In this document: positions 1 to 11,371 of the stretch, one piece after another
Numbering within the stretch: the stretch's first letter is position 1
Layout: each line of letters begins with the position of its first letter
Assembly: GCF_022539315.1 (NCBI RefSeq)
Contig: NC_066313.1
Coordinates: 67,707,934-67,771,933, forward strand
Source of the DNA: Serinus canaria
Taxonomy: Eukaryota; Chordata; Aves; Passeriformes; Fringillidae
Length of the DNA: 64,000 bases
Reading direction: 5' to 3'
Made by a program: the position numbers and the translations under genes
The notes under the pieces: model-generated
What the model was told of the DNA's origin: nothing
The model's input: the letters and a program-made list of their open reading frames with translations, nothing else
Databases searched by the model: none

Positions 1-1350
1 TTCAGTGGTCTAACCAGGGATATCTTGAATAACAGGACACATGAATGTTACGCTTAAAAAAATAGAAACATATTTATATGTTTAAGGTCATATCCACCAC
101 AGAATGTAGCGCAGTTTTGAGACCCTCAAATTAATTCAGACTCAGGCATAAATACAGTCAGGGTGCTTTCAAACTAAAATTCTTATTTAGAGCTAGAAGA
201 GATGCCACTGCAGTGTGCCTTTCCTTAGTTTCCACTGTTAGCTTATGTGGAGCTAGAGCTTTGCAACAAAACCCATGGAACACCAGGACATACTCTGAAT
301 AATTCAGAAAGTAAACTGGATCTCCCAGTCTACCTACTCGTGCTTTCAACATAAATCCATTATACATCATAACTGGATTAAAAAATTAAACCTATTTTGC
401 ATGATGATCTTTGTATATTTTTCATGAAACAGCCTAGCATCTTTTCCATAAAACTGCACTAGTTTTTTTTTTTTTTTTTGGGGGGGGGTGGTGATAAACA
501 TAATTTTATCTAATTAGTTAATTTTATCTACTAGTTAATTAATTTACTGCTACTAGTCTTCATAGAAACATTACTGGATATCAGGAGTGTAGGTACAAGT
601 TCCAGGGCACTTAAGAACTCATGAATATTAATGTGGGATTAGAATTTGTGAGAGAGAGTGGAATTCCTAGTGATGCCACAAGCTCAGGACGCTGCAGAAC
701 TTTTTATAGAGTTTTGTTCAAGGGAAGCTATGAGGATATAAATGATTCTCTGACTCTGAGACTTCTCCCTTTTCATGTAGAGCTTTTGTATGAGAAGTGA
801 AAACCTTTAACTATCCAGCTGGAGTCTCGCTGCCATGAATTTGTGCCACCATGGGTTGGATGAGGTGAATGTTGCTGAGCATAGAAGCCTGTTAATGACA
901 ATATGTAACTGGATTTTTGGTTCTGTTCAGAAAGTGCATCAAGCTAAGGAAGAAAGAGCCATTTCAGAGCCACAGGCTGAGCTAAGAAGTGTATTAAACA
1001 GGTAGAATGGACATTGAAATAATTTCTTTCAAAATACTATCCAGCACGAAACCCTATCAAGAGAGTAACATTTAAAAAAGCTGTCGTGAAGAAGCAGTCA
1101 TCTTAGGCATTGTATTAAAATCATGCTTCTTAACATCTCAGCATTATTTATTTCTCAGATGAAAATTACTTCTAAAATCTGCTTCATACTTGGGAAAAAC
1201 CTCACCAGGACTACAGCCCTCTTCAGGAAGTTTAATTACTGGATCAGCTAGGATTTTCTGCTTAGAAGGAGTGGTTGGACACACACACACACATCCGTCA
1301 TGCCTCAGTTTCATTGTGAGGTGAGATTTGGGCACTTTTGTCTATAGGTT
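1..1350. other. Unique A+T-rich DNA, no gene seen
   Basis: Non-coding by inspection. The only structured items are a homopolymer junction of T17 followed at once by G9 (463-488), which is a likely length-variable and error-prone site, and a 15-bp CA/AC run at 1279-1293. Open frames here are short (70 codons or fewer) and lack domain signatures or convincing splice context. Confidence 0.6.
463..488 (+). repeat. Homopolymer junction T17-G9
   Basis: Seventeen T directly followed by nine G, then TGGTGG. It is simple-sequence DNA. The G run could be a slippage or sequencing-error site. No function is inferred. Confidence 0.9.
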
Positions 1351-1478
1351 ACAGAATCACAGCATCACAGAACAGGTAAAGTTGGAAGGGAACACTTGAG
1401 GTTATCTAGTCCAACTCCCTGCTCATGCAAGGTCCCCAAGATTGTGTCCAGGTGACTTTTGAATATCTCCGGAGATAT
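1351..1478 (-). mobile_element. CR1 retroposon fragment, 3' tail
   Basis: On the plus strand the block begins with tandem-like ACAGAATCACAGCATCACAG and continues into GTTGGAAGGGAACACTTGAG and ATCTAGTCCAACTCCCTGC. This is the reverse complement of the 3' end of avian CR1, whose terminus consists of 8-bp ATTCTRTG-type repeats rather than poly(A). The match then fades through a TGTCCAGGTGACTTTTGAAT segment. The copy is about 130 bp long, 5'-truncated as usual for CR1, carries no coding capacity and looks old. Its orientation is minus. Confidence 0.88.
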
Positions 1479-4400
1479 TAAATATATAAGAAGTACATGA
1501 CAGTTTGATAAATCTGTATTTCAGTATGTGCCCTGAAAACAGGAACAGAACCAGAAATGGGAAAAAAAAAGAAACCTGCATAAGTCAGTAAATGGAGAAA
1601 CATTTAGACACTGACCTGTTAATTTGGCTTAATAGTTTTCATGCAGTCTTGTCCATATTGATTTTGGAAGTAAACAGTCCAAGGCAGGGATGGGAGAGAG
1701 GACTCTGGTGTGGCAGTTTGAATAATTAGGCATCTTTTTCTCTGGGCTGTGGTATTTCAGCAGCATAGACATTCTTTTCAGGGATTGGAAGCCAAGAAGG
1801 GGGACTGGTTGGTCTGTGTGTATCCATGAAGGATGAAAGATGACACTGGTTCTACAGCAGCACATGAGTTCTTGTGCAGTATTCTGCATGATGGTGTAGG
1901 CCTACAGGTACTGTTGTCATACTGCTAAATCTCTTATCTGCAGTGCAGCTCCTATAAGAGCTGTGGCAAACAGATTTATCTAGGTTTATCAGACCAATAT
2001 GGGAAATTCAGGCACAAATCTTAGCAGACTTATTATATAAACAAAAATATTTTTGCTGGATTAAATGTGAATCTGTCAGCAGTTTCACAGTTCTATGAAG
2101 TCCTTTAGGTTTGGGGTTTTTTAGGATTTGTAGAACTATTTTTTAATCTAAGTGTTGTCACTAAAAATGTTGGGGTTTTTTCCTGTCAGATGCAGTTATT
2201 TCACTTTATTTACCTATTTTACCCTTTAACAGGGAGCAAAATTAGATGAGGTAACTAAAAGATGAAGTAGCTAATTAGATGAAATAGTTTTCAAACTTTT
2301 TTCCCTCTGATTTATTTTTTTGTTAATATCTCAGGAATTTCATTTTGAATTATTTCAGTATGCTCTTTGCTTTTAAAGCCACTGACAAAACTGCTTGTTT
2401 ACAACATTTGGGTACCCTTTTCTTTCAGTAGACCTGAATCTGTTTTAAACAAATGAGGATGAAAGAAAAACATAATTGCATTTGTCATAGGTTGAGATAA
2501 ATATACTGAAAGTTAGATTGGTCTTTAGCTTCCATAGTCATTCTGAGAACTGGCTGCATGGCATACTTCAAGAATTGTTTCTAACTTGTGTAGTGAGTCC
2601 TACCTTTTAGCTAAAATTCTCTGTCAGTTGAGCTCAGCATCACAAGAGAAGTGTTGATGTACATTTTAGCTTTTCATCAGTGAAAAGATGCTTATTTGTT
2701 TCTGCCCTTTAGAACATGTTATCACAGTGCTATCACAGCACTGGCACTGGATATAGGTAACTGTAGGATTTGGGAGCAATTAAAATTCCAAGTTATACGG
2801 TTACATAGTGACAGAAACAAAACCCAGAAACATAATGCACCCACAGCGTGATGTTGTAACTGAAAACCAGAAAGCATCAAAACCTCTATTCCACTTCTGG
2901 GCCTTCTAGGGTATAATTCTTACAACATTATCTGTGCCATAGTATTATGCTGGCTGTTACACTGAGGAATAATTTCCCCTGGGCTAGGCTGGAAAATATG
3001 CATATGAAGACACGGAAGCTGCTAAGATGTCCTGTTGGTGAACTATGGACTAAAAAGGAAGAAACGTTTCACATAGTTTCAAAGGAAGAAAACCTGTATA
3101 AGTGAGCTGGAAATGTTGGTAGGAGCACACAGACAGCACAGTAGATCAGTATCAACGAAGTTTAGCATGCTCAGAGCAAAACAGTGTCAAGGATATGAAG
3201 ATTTAACATCTAGTTTGCAAATTGGATGGGAAATATAATTTTCTCTTATTATTCTAGGCTAATGGATACCAAATGCATAAGTAGTCTAAAATGCATTCTC
3301 CTAATACAGATTTTTATTTAATCATACTTTTGAAACATCCTGTGAGCAATCTGCAATCAGTTCTTTTACATAACTATCAATATATCTGCAGCTGCTGAAA
3401 AATCTCTTGTGTTCATTACACAAAATAGGAAACAAGGGCGAATGAAAACATTTATTGTTGTAGGTTTCTATTACAAGAAACTCAGAGAGAGACTAGTCTG
3501 TGCTGAAGGCAGTACAAAAATTAGGTAAGTTAAATTATGTTTGTGTGTAATTCACTGAGCATCATGTACCACATATGAACTTCATGATAATCATATTCTG
3601 ATAGAAAGTATCTGAAAAAATACAGATGGCTTAACACTTCAGAGATCAATTCCTTTCATTCCAATGCACATGTCTAAAATAACTCAACAAAATCATCCCC
3701 TAAGAGTGTATATTTCTTCCACTGCCTGTGAAGTTTTTCATACATAATAACTGGCTCACACAGACTAAATTTTATTTATCTAAAGTTAGGTGAGATAAAT
3801 CTAGCCTCCTCTCCTCCATATTTGGATACTGCAATCAAACTTTTAAATTTAGATGGCTCTAATAAACCATCTGAGATTGTGCTCTCTCTTTTTCATTCTT
3901 AGCCTCATCTGGGCAGGAACTCCCTTATATTTACTGAAGAAGGAAAAGGAGAAGGAAGAGTAAAATAAAAGAAAGTTTGAAATAATTTATTAATAAAAAA
4001 TTGAACAAATTATAATATTTTTCATATAGTCAAATATATCTATTCATTGTTTATATTCCTCATTTTAACAAAAATAAAATACGTAGTGTATGGAAAAGAC
4101 AAAATAATTTCTCGAATATTGTTTTTTGCAGTTATATACTGATCTGACGCTTTGCTGCTTAGAGAAGAATGGAGATGTGAACTTGAAAATGTAACTACAA
4201 CCATTACAAAGCTGGCATACAGCAAGTCATTTAAAGGACAGAAGTTTTAATCCAATATACATGATGTCTTTGTAGTTATATAGTCACCACAAATCAAACT
4301 CTTCCTTTACAGTGTTTTATTTGTTATTAGCTTAGTTTTCTGCCTTTTTTTCCTTCATCAAATGGGTGGACTTACTACATCTCAGCATAGGCATAACGTG

Positions 4401-7400
4401 CACTGAAATAATTTGTTTTTTCATTTTGGGGATTGGGCCCAAACTCTGAATCACTAGACAATGAAGGGATTATACATTAAAAAGGACTGTATGCAATCAA
4501 GAAGAAATTTTAATTAATCATAAATGGAACTGGTTTTGTGGAAATAATTTGACCTGACAGTTCAAGGTTTGATCAGCACATCACAGAGATTAAAAATACT
4601 TTTGACTTGAACAGACAGAGTCCCAGAGAGTCACTGCAGCCTGAAATACTTTAGGAAAGCTAGTGTGTACAGATCACACAATGTCAATGTTTCTCTTAGA
4701 GCTTCCACTCCATTAGGAACCAATGCAGGACTCTTTTAACTTCCGAGAAAGCTTCCAATATCATGCTGTCCTGGTCAATGCTGAAACAACAGAGCTTACA
4801 AGACATCAAACCACAATTTTTTATCCCATGTTCTGTGTGTATAAAACAAGGAGTCAGCTTCCCTTTGAAGTACTAATTGACTGTCTGTACCAATCAGCAC
4901 CTAATCCCTTTCCTGAATGCATTTAGGTCTCCACAGTAACAGAGCTGGCCTTCTCTGGGGTCCAGGTTGGAAAGCACTTACAGTAAATGTGTAGTAGGCA
5001 AAAGGAGTTATTGATCTCAGTCTAAGAAAACCTTCCTAAAAGCAACTAGACCTCATAATTCATGATTAAATCTAACAGCAAGAAGATGGATACAAGATAG
5101 GAGAATTCAGAGACACTACATTAAATATTAGCAGTGAAAAAGAGGCATCTGATATCTTCTTTTATTTCATTTTTTACCCCTCTCCTTTAACACAGATTAT
5201 CCAGGAACAGCGGGCACCAGAGATTTACTGATTATTCTGGGTCCTTACAAATAAACTTGGAGATATAATCACAAAGAATTTGCTTGATATTGTCAGGGCA
5301 CAGCTTCAATGACTACCTTGCTCATTCAAGAATTGTTAGTACAAGAAATTACAGATGCATTTTACCCATTGCTGGAAGCACAAGCCACACACAAGTGATC
5401 ATTTAGAGCTGATAGCCTCAGAGTCTAGCCAGGCAGCTGAAGTACTTTGCACTTATTTGATTGCAATCTCTGCCCCTCCCATGAAATAGAGATCAGGAAG
5501 GAGCCCACTTGGAATGGCAGTTTGTAACATGCAAAAGAAGAATGAAAAGGACATAGTAAAGGGAGTTTGAGGGATATTCTCCAGCAAGTACTTTTTCTGT
5601 CAATTAGAAGAGAAAAATGCCATAGATGACAGTAAAGAACCAAAATCACAGGACTTCAGGCTCCCATAAAAATCAGTCATTCATGTAGGAAGCACTCTTA
5701 TGACCAGAGTAGCAAAAGTTTAGAAAAGTAGTAAATGTTTTCTTTTCTTTGAGGGGGACCATAGAAGCATTTATATTTTAGAAGTGTGATAAGTTTTTTG
5801 TGCCACAAATTCTTTTTGGAAGAATGAATACTTCCCCAAAAGGAAGCGTAAACTGGTTAGTATTAATTCCCAGCAGGTAACATTTGTACTCTACTTACCA
5901 CTTTACCTAAAATAGCAACACAATATTCTGTGTCTTCTTTATGTTCTGTATTGTTAAATTATTAACTTTTCAGATCTGAGGAGTTAAGACAGGAAGGTTT
6001 TATTTTCTTTCACACAGGAGATGCAAAATAGCCCCATTTTCTTAAGAGGAAGCAGATCTGCTCCACTATCTCTGGTAAACAAGTAGCTTGGAACAAAATA
6101 GAATATTTAAAATATAAAATGGAATTGCCAGTAGAATTCCTACCTTTGTTAGACTTCAGTGCCCAGCAGCTGACATACTTGGCTAAAAAGTTTTCTTGGT
6201 TAGTCATCATTTGTGATTAAAAATTTCTCCAATTGCCCACAGCTTTGAGGGCCTTTGTTTTGAGGGTGTCTGCCTTGCTATAAAGGGAAACGTTCAGTTA
6301 TTAGGAAACAGCATTTCCCAAAAAAATCCTTCAAGTAGTCCCCTTTCAGAAATCTTTCCCAGCTTTTGGTTATTCAGCTACAAAATTAAATTCATTGTTA
6401 ACTGAAATAAGAAATTTGCTGCTTATTAGATGTTTATTTTCAAGAGGCATATCATGGTTTCCAAGGAATTTTTTCTTTTTGTCTTTATATAAAGTAAAGT
6501 TCTTAAAAAGGTATTTGATTTGCTGGTCTCTTGGGTGGTCACTTAAAACAGGGCTCTTCATATGACTAGAATTGCCACAAAGACAGACCATGCAGCTCTG
6601 TAACAAGGAGGTCAAGACAGAGGGGACTGTAGAAAAATAAACAAATCAAGCAAAGAAAACAAACCCACTTGTGCTCTAGCTGCTTCCACCTTAGAAGGTT
6701 TTTTTCCCTCTGCTGCTCACTGAGCAGCAACCCCCCAATGCTAATTCATGTGTCTCTTTCTTCCCCTTTCAGAAACAATCAAAACTCTCTGTTGAGAAAA
6801 GATGAAGCCTAAAGCCTATCCCTGCTGTCATGTTCACCTTGCCCTGACCCTGACCTTGTGCTGTGGCTCTACTCACAGTTGTTAGTTTAGGAGCAGGAGA
6901 ATTTGGAACTAGTCCTCTTTTGACAGAAGAGGGTTAATCTGTAGAAGGAAAAAAAAAACTTCAGCAGAAGTGAGAGCACCCTATGAGGTCTACAGACCTA
7001 CTGTTTTTAGCTCCTTCACCCTGTGTCAGAGTTTTGATATTTCTAACTGAATTCTCTGATAGCCCTGGCTTTGTCAATGAGATGATGCCTCTGTTCTTGG
7101 AAAAGCATGAGAGTGGAGGCCTGACCAAAGCTGTGCTCAAGCAATGGATATTTCTGATTCCTTCCCTGTCCCATGCCTATGTAAGAACAGCATTTGGTGT
7201 GTCCTCACCTTTTGCATCTGCCCTAATCCTTCAGGAGCCCTAATTGATTTTACTTCTCTGGAGACTGGACAAAGAAAAGGAGGGAAACCACTTTCAACAC
7301 AGATTCTTACATATTAAGTCTTTATTGACAGTGCTGGGATGAACTGAATACAGGACCACCTCCAAATTTTCTATGGCAACCCAAAAATTTTTTAATAAAG

Positions 7401-7746
7401 TCATAATCCTTGACAAAAGGATTTTTTAATCAAATATATTTAAGTAGAAATCTTGTAAAAGGGAGGGAGGGAGAATTTTTGATAACAACACTAGAAAGTG
7501 CATTACACTGCCCTGACTCACAAGACAGACTACCAAAATGTAATGAACATAAATATGCTTGAGATAAAATAACTAAAGTAAAATGGAAGAAAATCAGACC
7601 TTAGAGTATTCTTTGAGGAATTTATCTTATAATTGCTATGTTAAGTGAAAAATAATATTTTACACTGAGAATTGCCCACTATTGTTTTCTTGAATAATGT
7701 CCTTAATGGTTTCACTAGGATTAAGGTACAGCTAACCAGTGGCATT

Positions 7747-7773
7747 TGTGACTATCAGCTTCTGATAGTCACA
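7747..7773. repeat. Perfect short inverted repeat (hairpin)
   Basis: Arm TGTGACTATCAG (7747-7758) and arm CTGATAGTCACA (7762-7772 plus A at 7773) are exact reverse complements separated by CTT. The 12-bp stem and 3-nt loop would make a very stable hairpin in DNA or RNA. No T-run or gene end nearby suggests a terminator, and the surrounding sequence does not extend the pairing to a precursor-microRNA length. Confidence 0.85.
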
Positions 7774-8876
7774 CATGGCTCATCTGTTTTGTAGCTTAGT
7801 ATGTTACTTTTTCATAGCAAGCAAGTAATAAGCAATATTTCACACAGTTATTTTCATTTCTACTTGTTTGACTATTGTGTGTTTTTCTTCTTCATTCATA
7901 CTCAAAAAAGTCAGTTAATCACTACTCAAAGTGTATGTGAGTTTGGTTTCACTAAGTGGCACAATAGCTATAAATTCCTCATCATTTGGTTAGAAAAAGT
8001 GCTTGACTTCTTGTGCCAGAGGAAGATCTGTATTTATTATTAATAGGTTTTTGTATGTTACTAATCTTGGTTTGAATCAGGAAAGATGATTTCCTGTGAA
8101 AGCATTGAGAGTCATGTGAAGGGTTGACTAATCAATGCTTCATAAAATATCATTAGTAATTTACAGGCCTCTCAGAATGCCCACAACCCTACCAGGAAAT
8201 ATGCCAAATATTATCTATGAGACTTGTTAAATATTTTATCAGCAAGAAATAATTTAAGTCATCAAATAGATCCCAGCTTTTGGAGTCATCCTGGGTCACT
8301 GTGAGTCTGGCACACACAGACTGTGTTGGTCCTCAGATGAGGAGGTAAAGTATGAGTCAGTCCTGGAGACCAGTCAGCCCAGAAGAAACTATGCATGTTG
8401 GGGTGTTCAGAAGATATTGGAGCATTAAATGATGGCTGGCAAAGGGAGACATTACCTCTCTAGTAGGCTTAGAGAAAGATCAAGGAGTTGGAGGAGGCAG
8501 CTGGAGCCTCAGGTAGGCCCATACAGGAGAGACAGCAAGCATATTCCACAAGATCCTTGGCTTAGTTTTAGTTCCCTTCTCCAAATTTGCTGAGCAACCG
8601 TGCTGTGACAGATGCTTTTTGCATATTAGCCTCCTTCAGGGTGGTGGAGGTAGCTGTAAAGTAGTGGGCAGTGTTCAGCTGCCAGGCAAGGCAGCCTCCT
8701 TAGAAAGGCACTGTATGAAAAGCACCTGGTGGGAATGATCAGCCCAGGGTATTGCTGTGAGCCAGGCTGAGCTGTGGACGTGTGCCTTACCTGCTGTCAG
8801 GGAAAACAGTGCAAAGGAGATAAGGAGTGCACTTCTTATCTCACATGCTGATGTACTCTTATGTATCCAATACAAC

Positions 8877-8890
8877 TTTTTTTTTTTTTT
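8877..8890 (+). repeat. Poly(T) tract, 14 bp
   Basis: A run of 14 T. It could be the reverse complement of a short A-tail, but no retroposed body is recognisable beside it. Confidence 0.85.
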
Positions 8891-11330
8891 CTTGGAAAGC
8901 TTTTGCTGAAGGAAACATCCATCATTACGTTGTATATAGAGATCAACAGGTTTTGCATTCCCTATGGTGTTTTCATGCCCTTTCATCATCTAACCAGCTA
9001 ATTTACACCACCACAGCCTTCCTGTTACTGATAGAAGGAAGGATTTGATGCAACCCAAAACCCTAGCTCACTCATTAACCAACAGAGAGTCACTCTGCTA
9101 TAGCAGTGAACCCAATGAATAAAAAAGCATTTTAATGGAAACCTTCCCTGCAGCTGGAGAACATCATTCTGTCTGAAGAATTTCTGGTAAACAGGCATTT
9201 TCCAAAACATAAACATTTGGGTTTTAAATGAATATTTATTCTGTTTCACTCTACATTTATTTGTAAAAAGGAAATGTCTATATAAATAGATGATTAAGAT
9301 CTAGAGTGTATATTACCAAAGAGGGATTGTAGCTTTTTTTTGATCCTTGTAGGAAGAAAACTTTCTGAACCTGTAATGGTCAAAGGAAACAAAATATTGA
9401 AAGCTGCTTTCAGTACAGGTAGAGTGGAGGAGTGCACTTTTGCATATTCAGAGCTTTAAGTACTTCTGAGTTTTTATGGTGCACAGGACAAATGCATAAT
9501 CACAGAGCAATAGCCAGAAAAATTTGTAAAGCTGAAAAGCTCACCTGTGCTCAGAGACTGCTTGGGCACTGGCATGTAAAGTAGGAGAAAGGAGAAAAAT
9601 CTTCCTTGCATGTTACTCAAAGCCCTTAGTTATTGCCCATAATCTCCTGAAATTCAAAAACAGGAGCTAACCTCATTCAGCAAGACATTTAGCATCACTT
9701 AACTACATGAGCTGTCTCACAGATGCTTTTAATTTGTTTGCAGTGTTCCCCTCTTTAAATATTGGATGGTAAGTTGATGCTTTAACTAAGAAAAAGCCAA
9801 AGTTTTGACTCACTTCTGGCCTTTGTGTAGTGGAGGGAGTGCCAGTGGTGAAGGGACCTGAGTTGATCATTAAAATAAAAATCTTGTTGTTAGAGTGTGC
9901 TAACCAGAAAACTGATCTGCACTTCCAAGTGTCTACTTTTGCCTTTCTCAAGTCAGCCTAACTTTAAAACTTTCTTCTGTAAATCTTCTTCTAGCTAGTT
10001 TTAAAATAGCAGAATAGCCTTTGGTCATCATAAATAGTTATACAGTCTCTTAGATCAAAAATCTGTGCTTGTGCAATCACACAGATGGCCAGAAGATGTC
10101 TTGAGTGAAGGTCAGTATTTACATATTTCTGATAGGCATGCTTACATCAGAGCTGTGATGAATTGAATTACTCTGCTAACTTTTTTGAGGGTAAAATTTT
10201 TTCTTTACTTACATGCTAGGTCATCATAGAATCTAAGAGGAAAAGCTGTGAGAATCAGATTTCCACCTCCTCTGCCCCCCACCCTATCCAATACCAACTC
10301 CAGGTACACACATAAACATGAACCAAATACTAATTTTCCCTGAAACATACACTCACATAGAATTTTCCAAGAGGATATGTAAGATATCAAAATAATGAGG
10401 TGACTATTGCTTTTAGAGAGAGTAGGTATTCCGACTTTGTGTTAATTTCTTCCTGTTGTTTCTTTGGGCTTAATTGCAGGAGTGTGGATTATTTGTAATC
10501 ATCTGTATTGCAGGTTAATCTAATAAGAAGATCCTGTGTAGCTCTCTATGACTCCTGTCTAATTCCCTTTGTTGAAGTTTCCATTACCTCCTTGGAAGAG
10601 TTCAGGAATGGTATGCAATACCACATGTAGAGTTTCTCAGAAGTTATTTTCAAAATCAAATGAAACAAACAGTTCCAATAAGATTAAAATACCTAGGAAG
10701 AATGGATTAAAAAAATTACTTTGTAGGGGTCTGCAAACTGCTGAGGAAGTAATTCAGAACATGTCCATGTTTTAGTGCACTGTATTTTGCAAAATAAGTG
10801 GGATTAGGGGTGGACTCAGAACAGCATTTTTTCCTTGATCTTTTTTTTTTTTGTATAATACAATATTTAACATGTTTTACTTGAATGGTCTTTTTATGAT
10901 AATGGTTCAGAGGCTTTACAGGAATGTTAGCAGGAAAGTATCACTGTTAGATTCTGTGTTTATTTTCTTTATAATTATTAAATTGCAGTACTCTTAAATT
11001 ACAATAGACAGAATAATATCTGAAAAATTTCTTTGTTCAGTGTTCCAGTCTTGCTTCTTGCTCATTCTTAGCTGTTTTTTAGGAAGTTTTTAAACACAAA
11101 CTAAGCCCATAATGGCCCCTAGAAGGGTAAATGACACTTAAAATCTTTTAAATGAAAAAAATATGTTTCTCTGAATGCTTAGCTGTTTAAGTCCTTGTCC
11201 ATGTGGTTAACCTCTGTTCACCTGTGTGTTTCACTGGAATATTTTGAATTACGGTAATCTTTCCTGAAATTGCAAAAATTATTTCTTTCCTTGTGAAGTG
11301 ACCATCCTGTTGAACTCTGCTTTAGAAAGT

Positions 11331-11333
<3 letters not shown>

Positions 11334-11368
<35 letters not shown>
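11334..11368. repeat. (AT)n microsatellite
   Basis: About 17 uninterrupted AT dinucleotides. It is self-complementary and likely to be length-polymorphic. Confidence 0.95.

Positions 11369-11371
<3 letters not shown>

Larger units (their letters stand above)
1479..11333. other. Long unique A+T-rich stretch, no gene supported
   Basis: About 9.9 kb without a recognisable dispersed repeat. It contains a perfect 12-bp-stem hairpin at 7747-7773, a T14 tract at 8877-8890, and two exon-like units with good splice signals listed as findings (3464-3524 plus, 9545-9568 minus). The segment around 8270-8830 is somewhat richer in G+C than its surroundings but has no identifiable content. Open frames reach only about 104 codons and look random. 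Confidence 0.5.

Noticed and set aside
6820..6860. CCCTGACCCTGACCTTG, like repeated nuclear-receptor half sites
   Set aside because: Isolated motif without promoter or conservation evidence. Short motifs of this type are expected by chance.
8262..8346. Possible exon ending GGAG|GTAAAG
   Set aside because: Acceptor lacks a pyrimidine tract, donor is suboptimal and the translation has no distinguishing feature.
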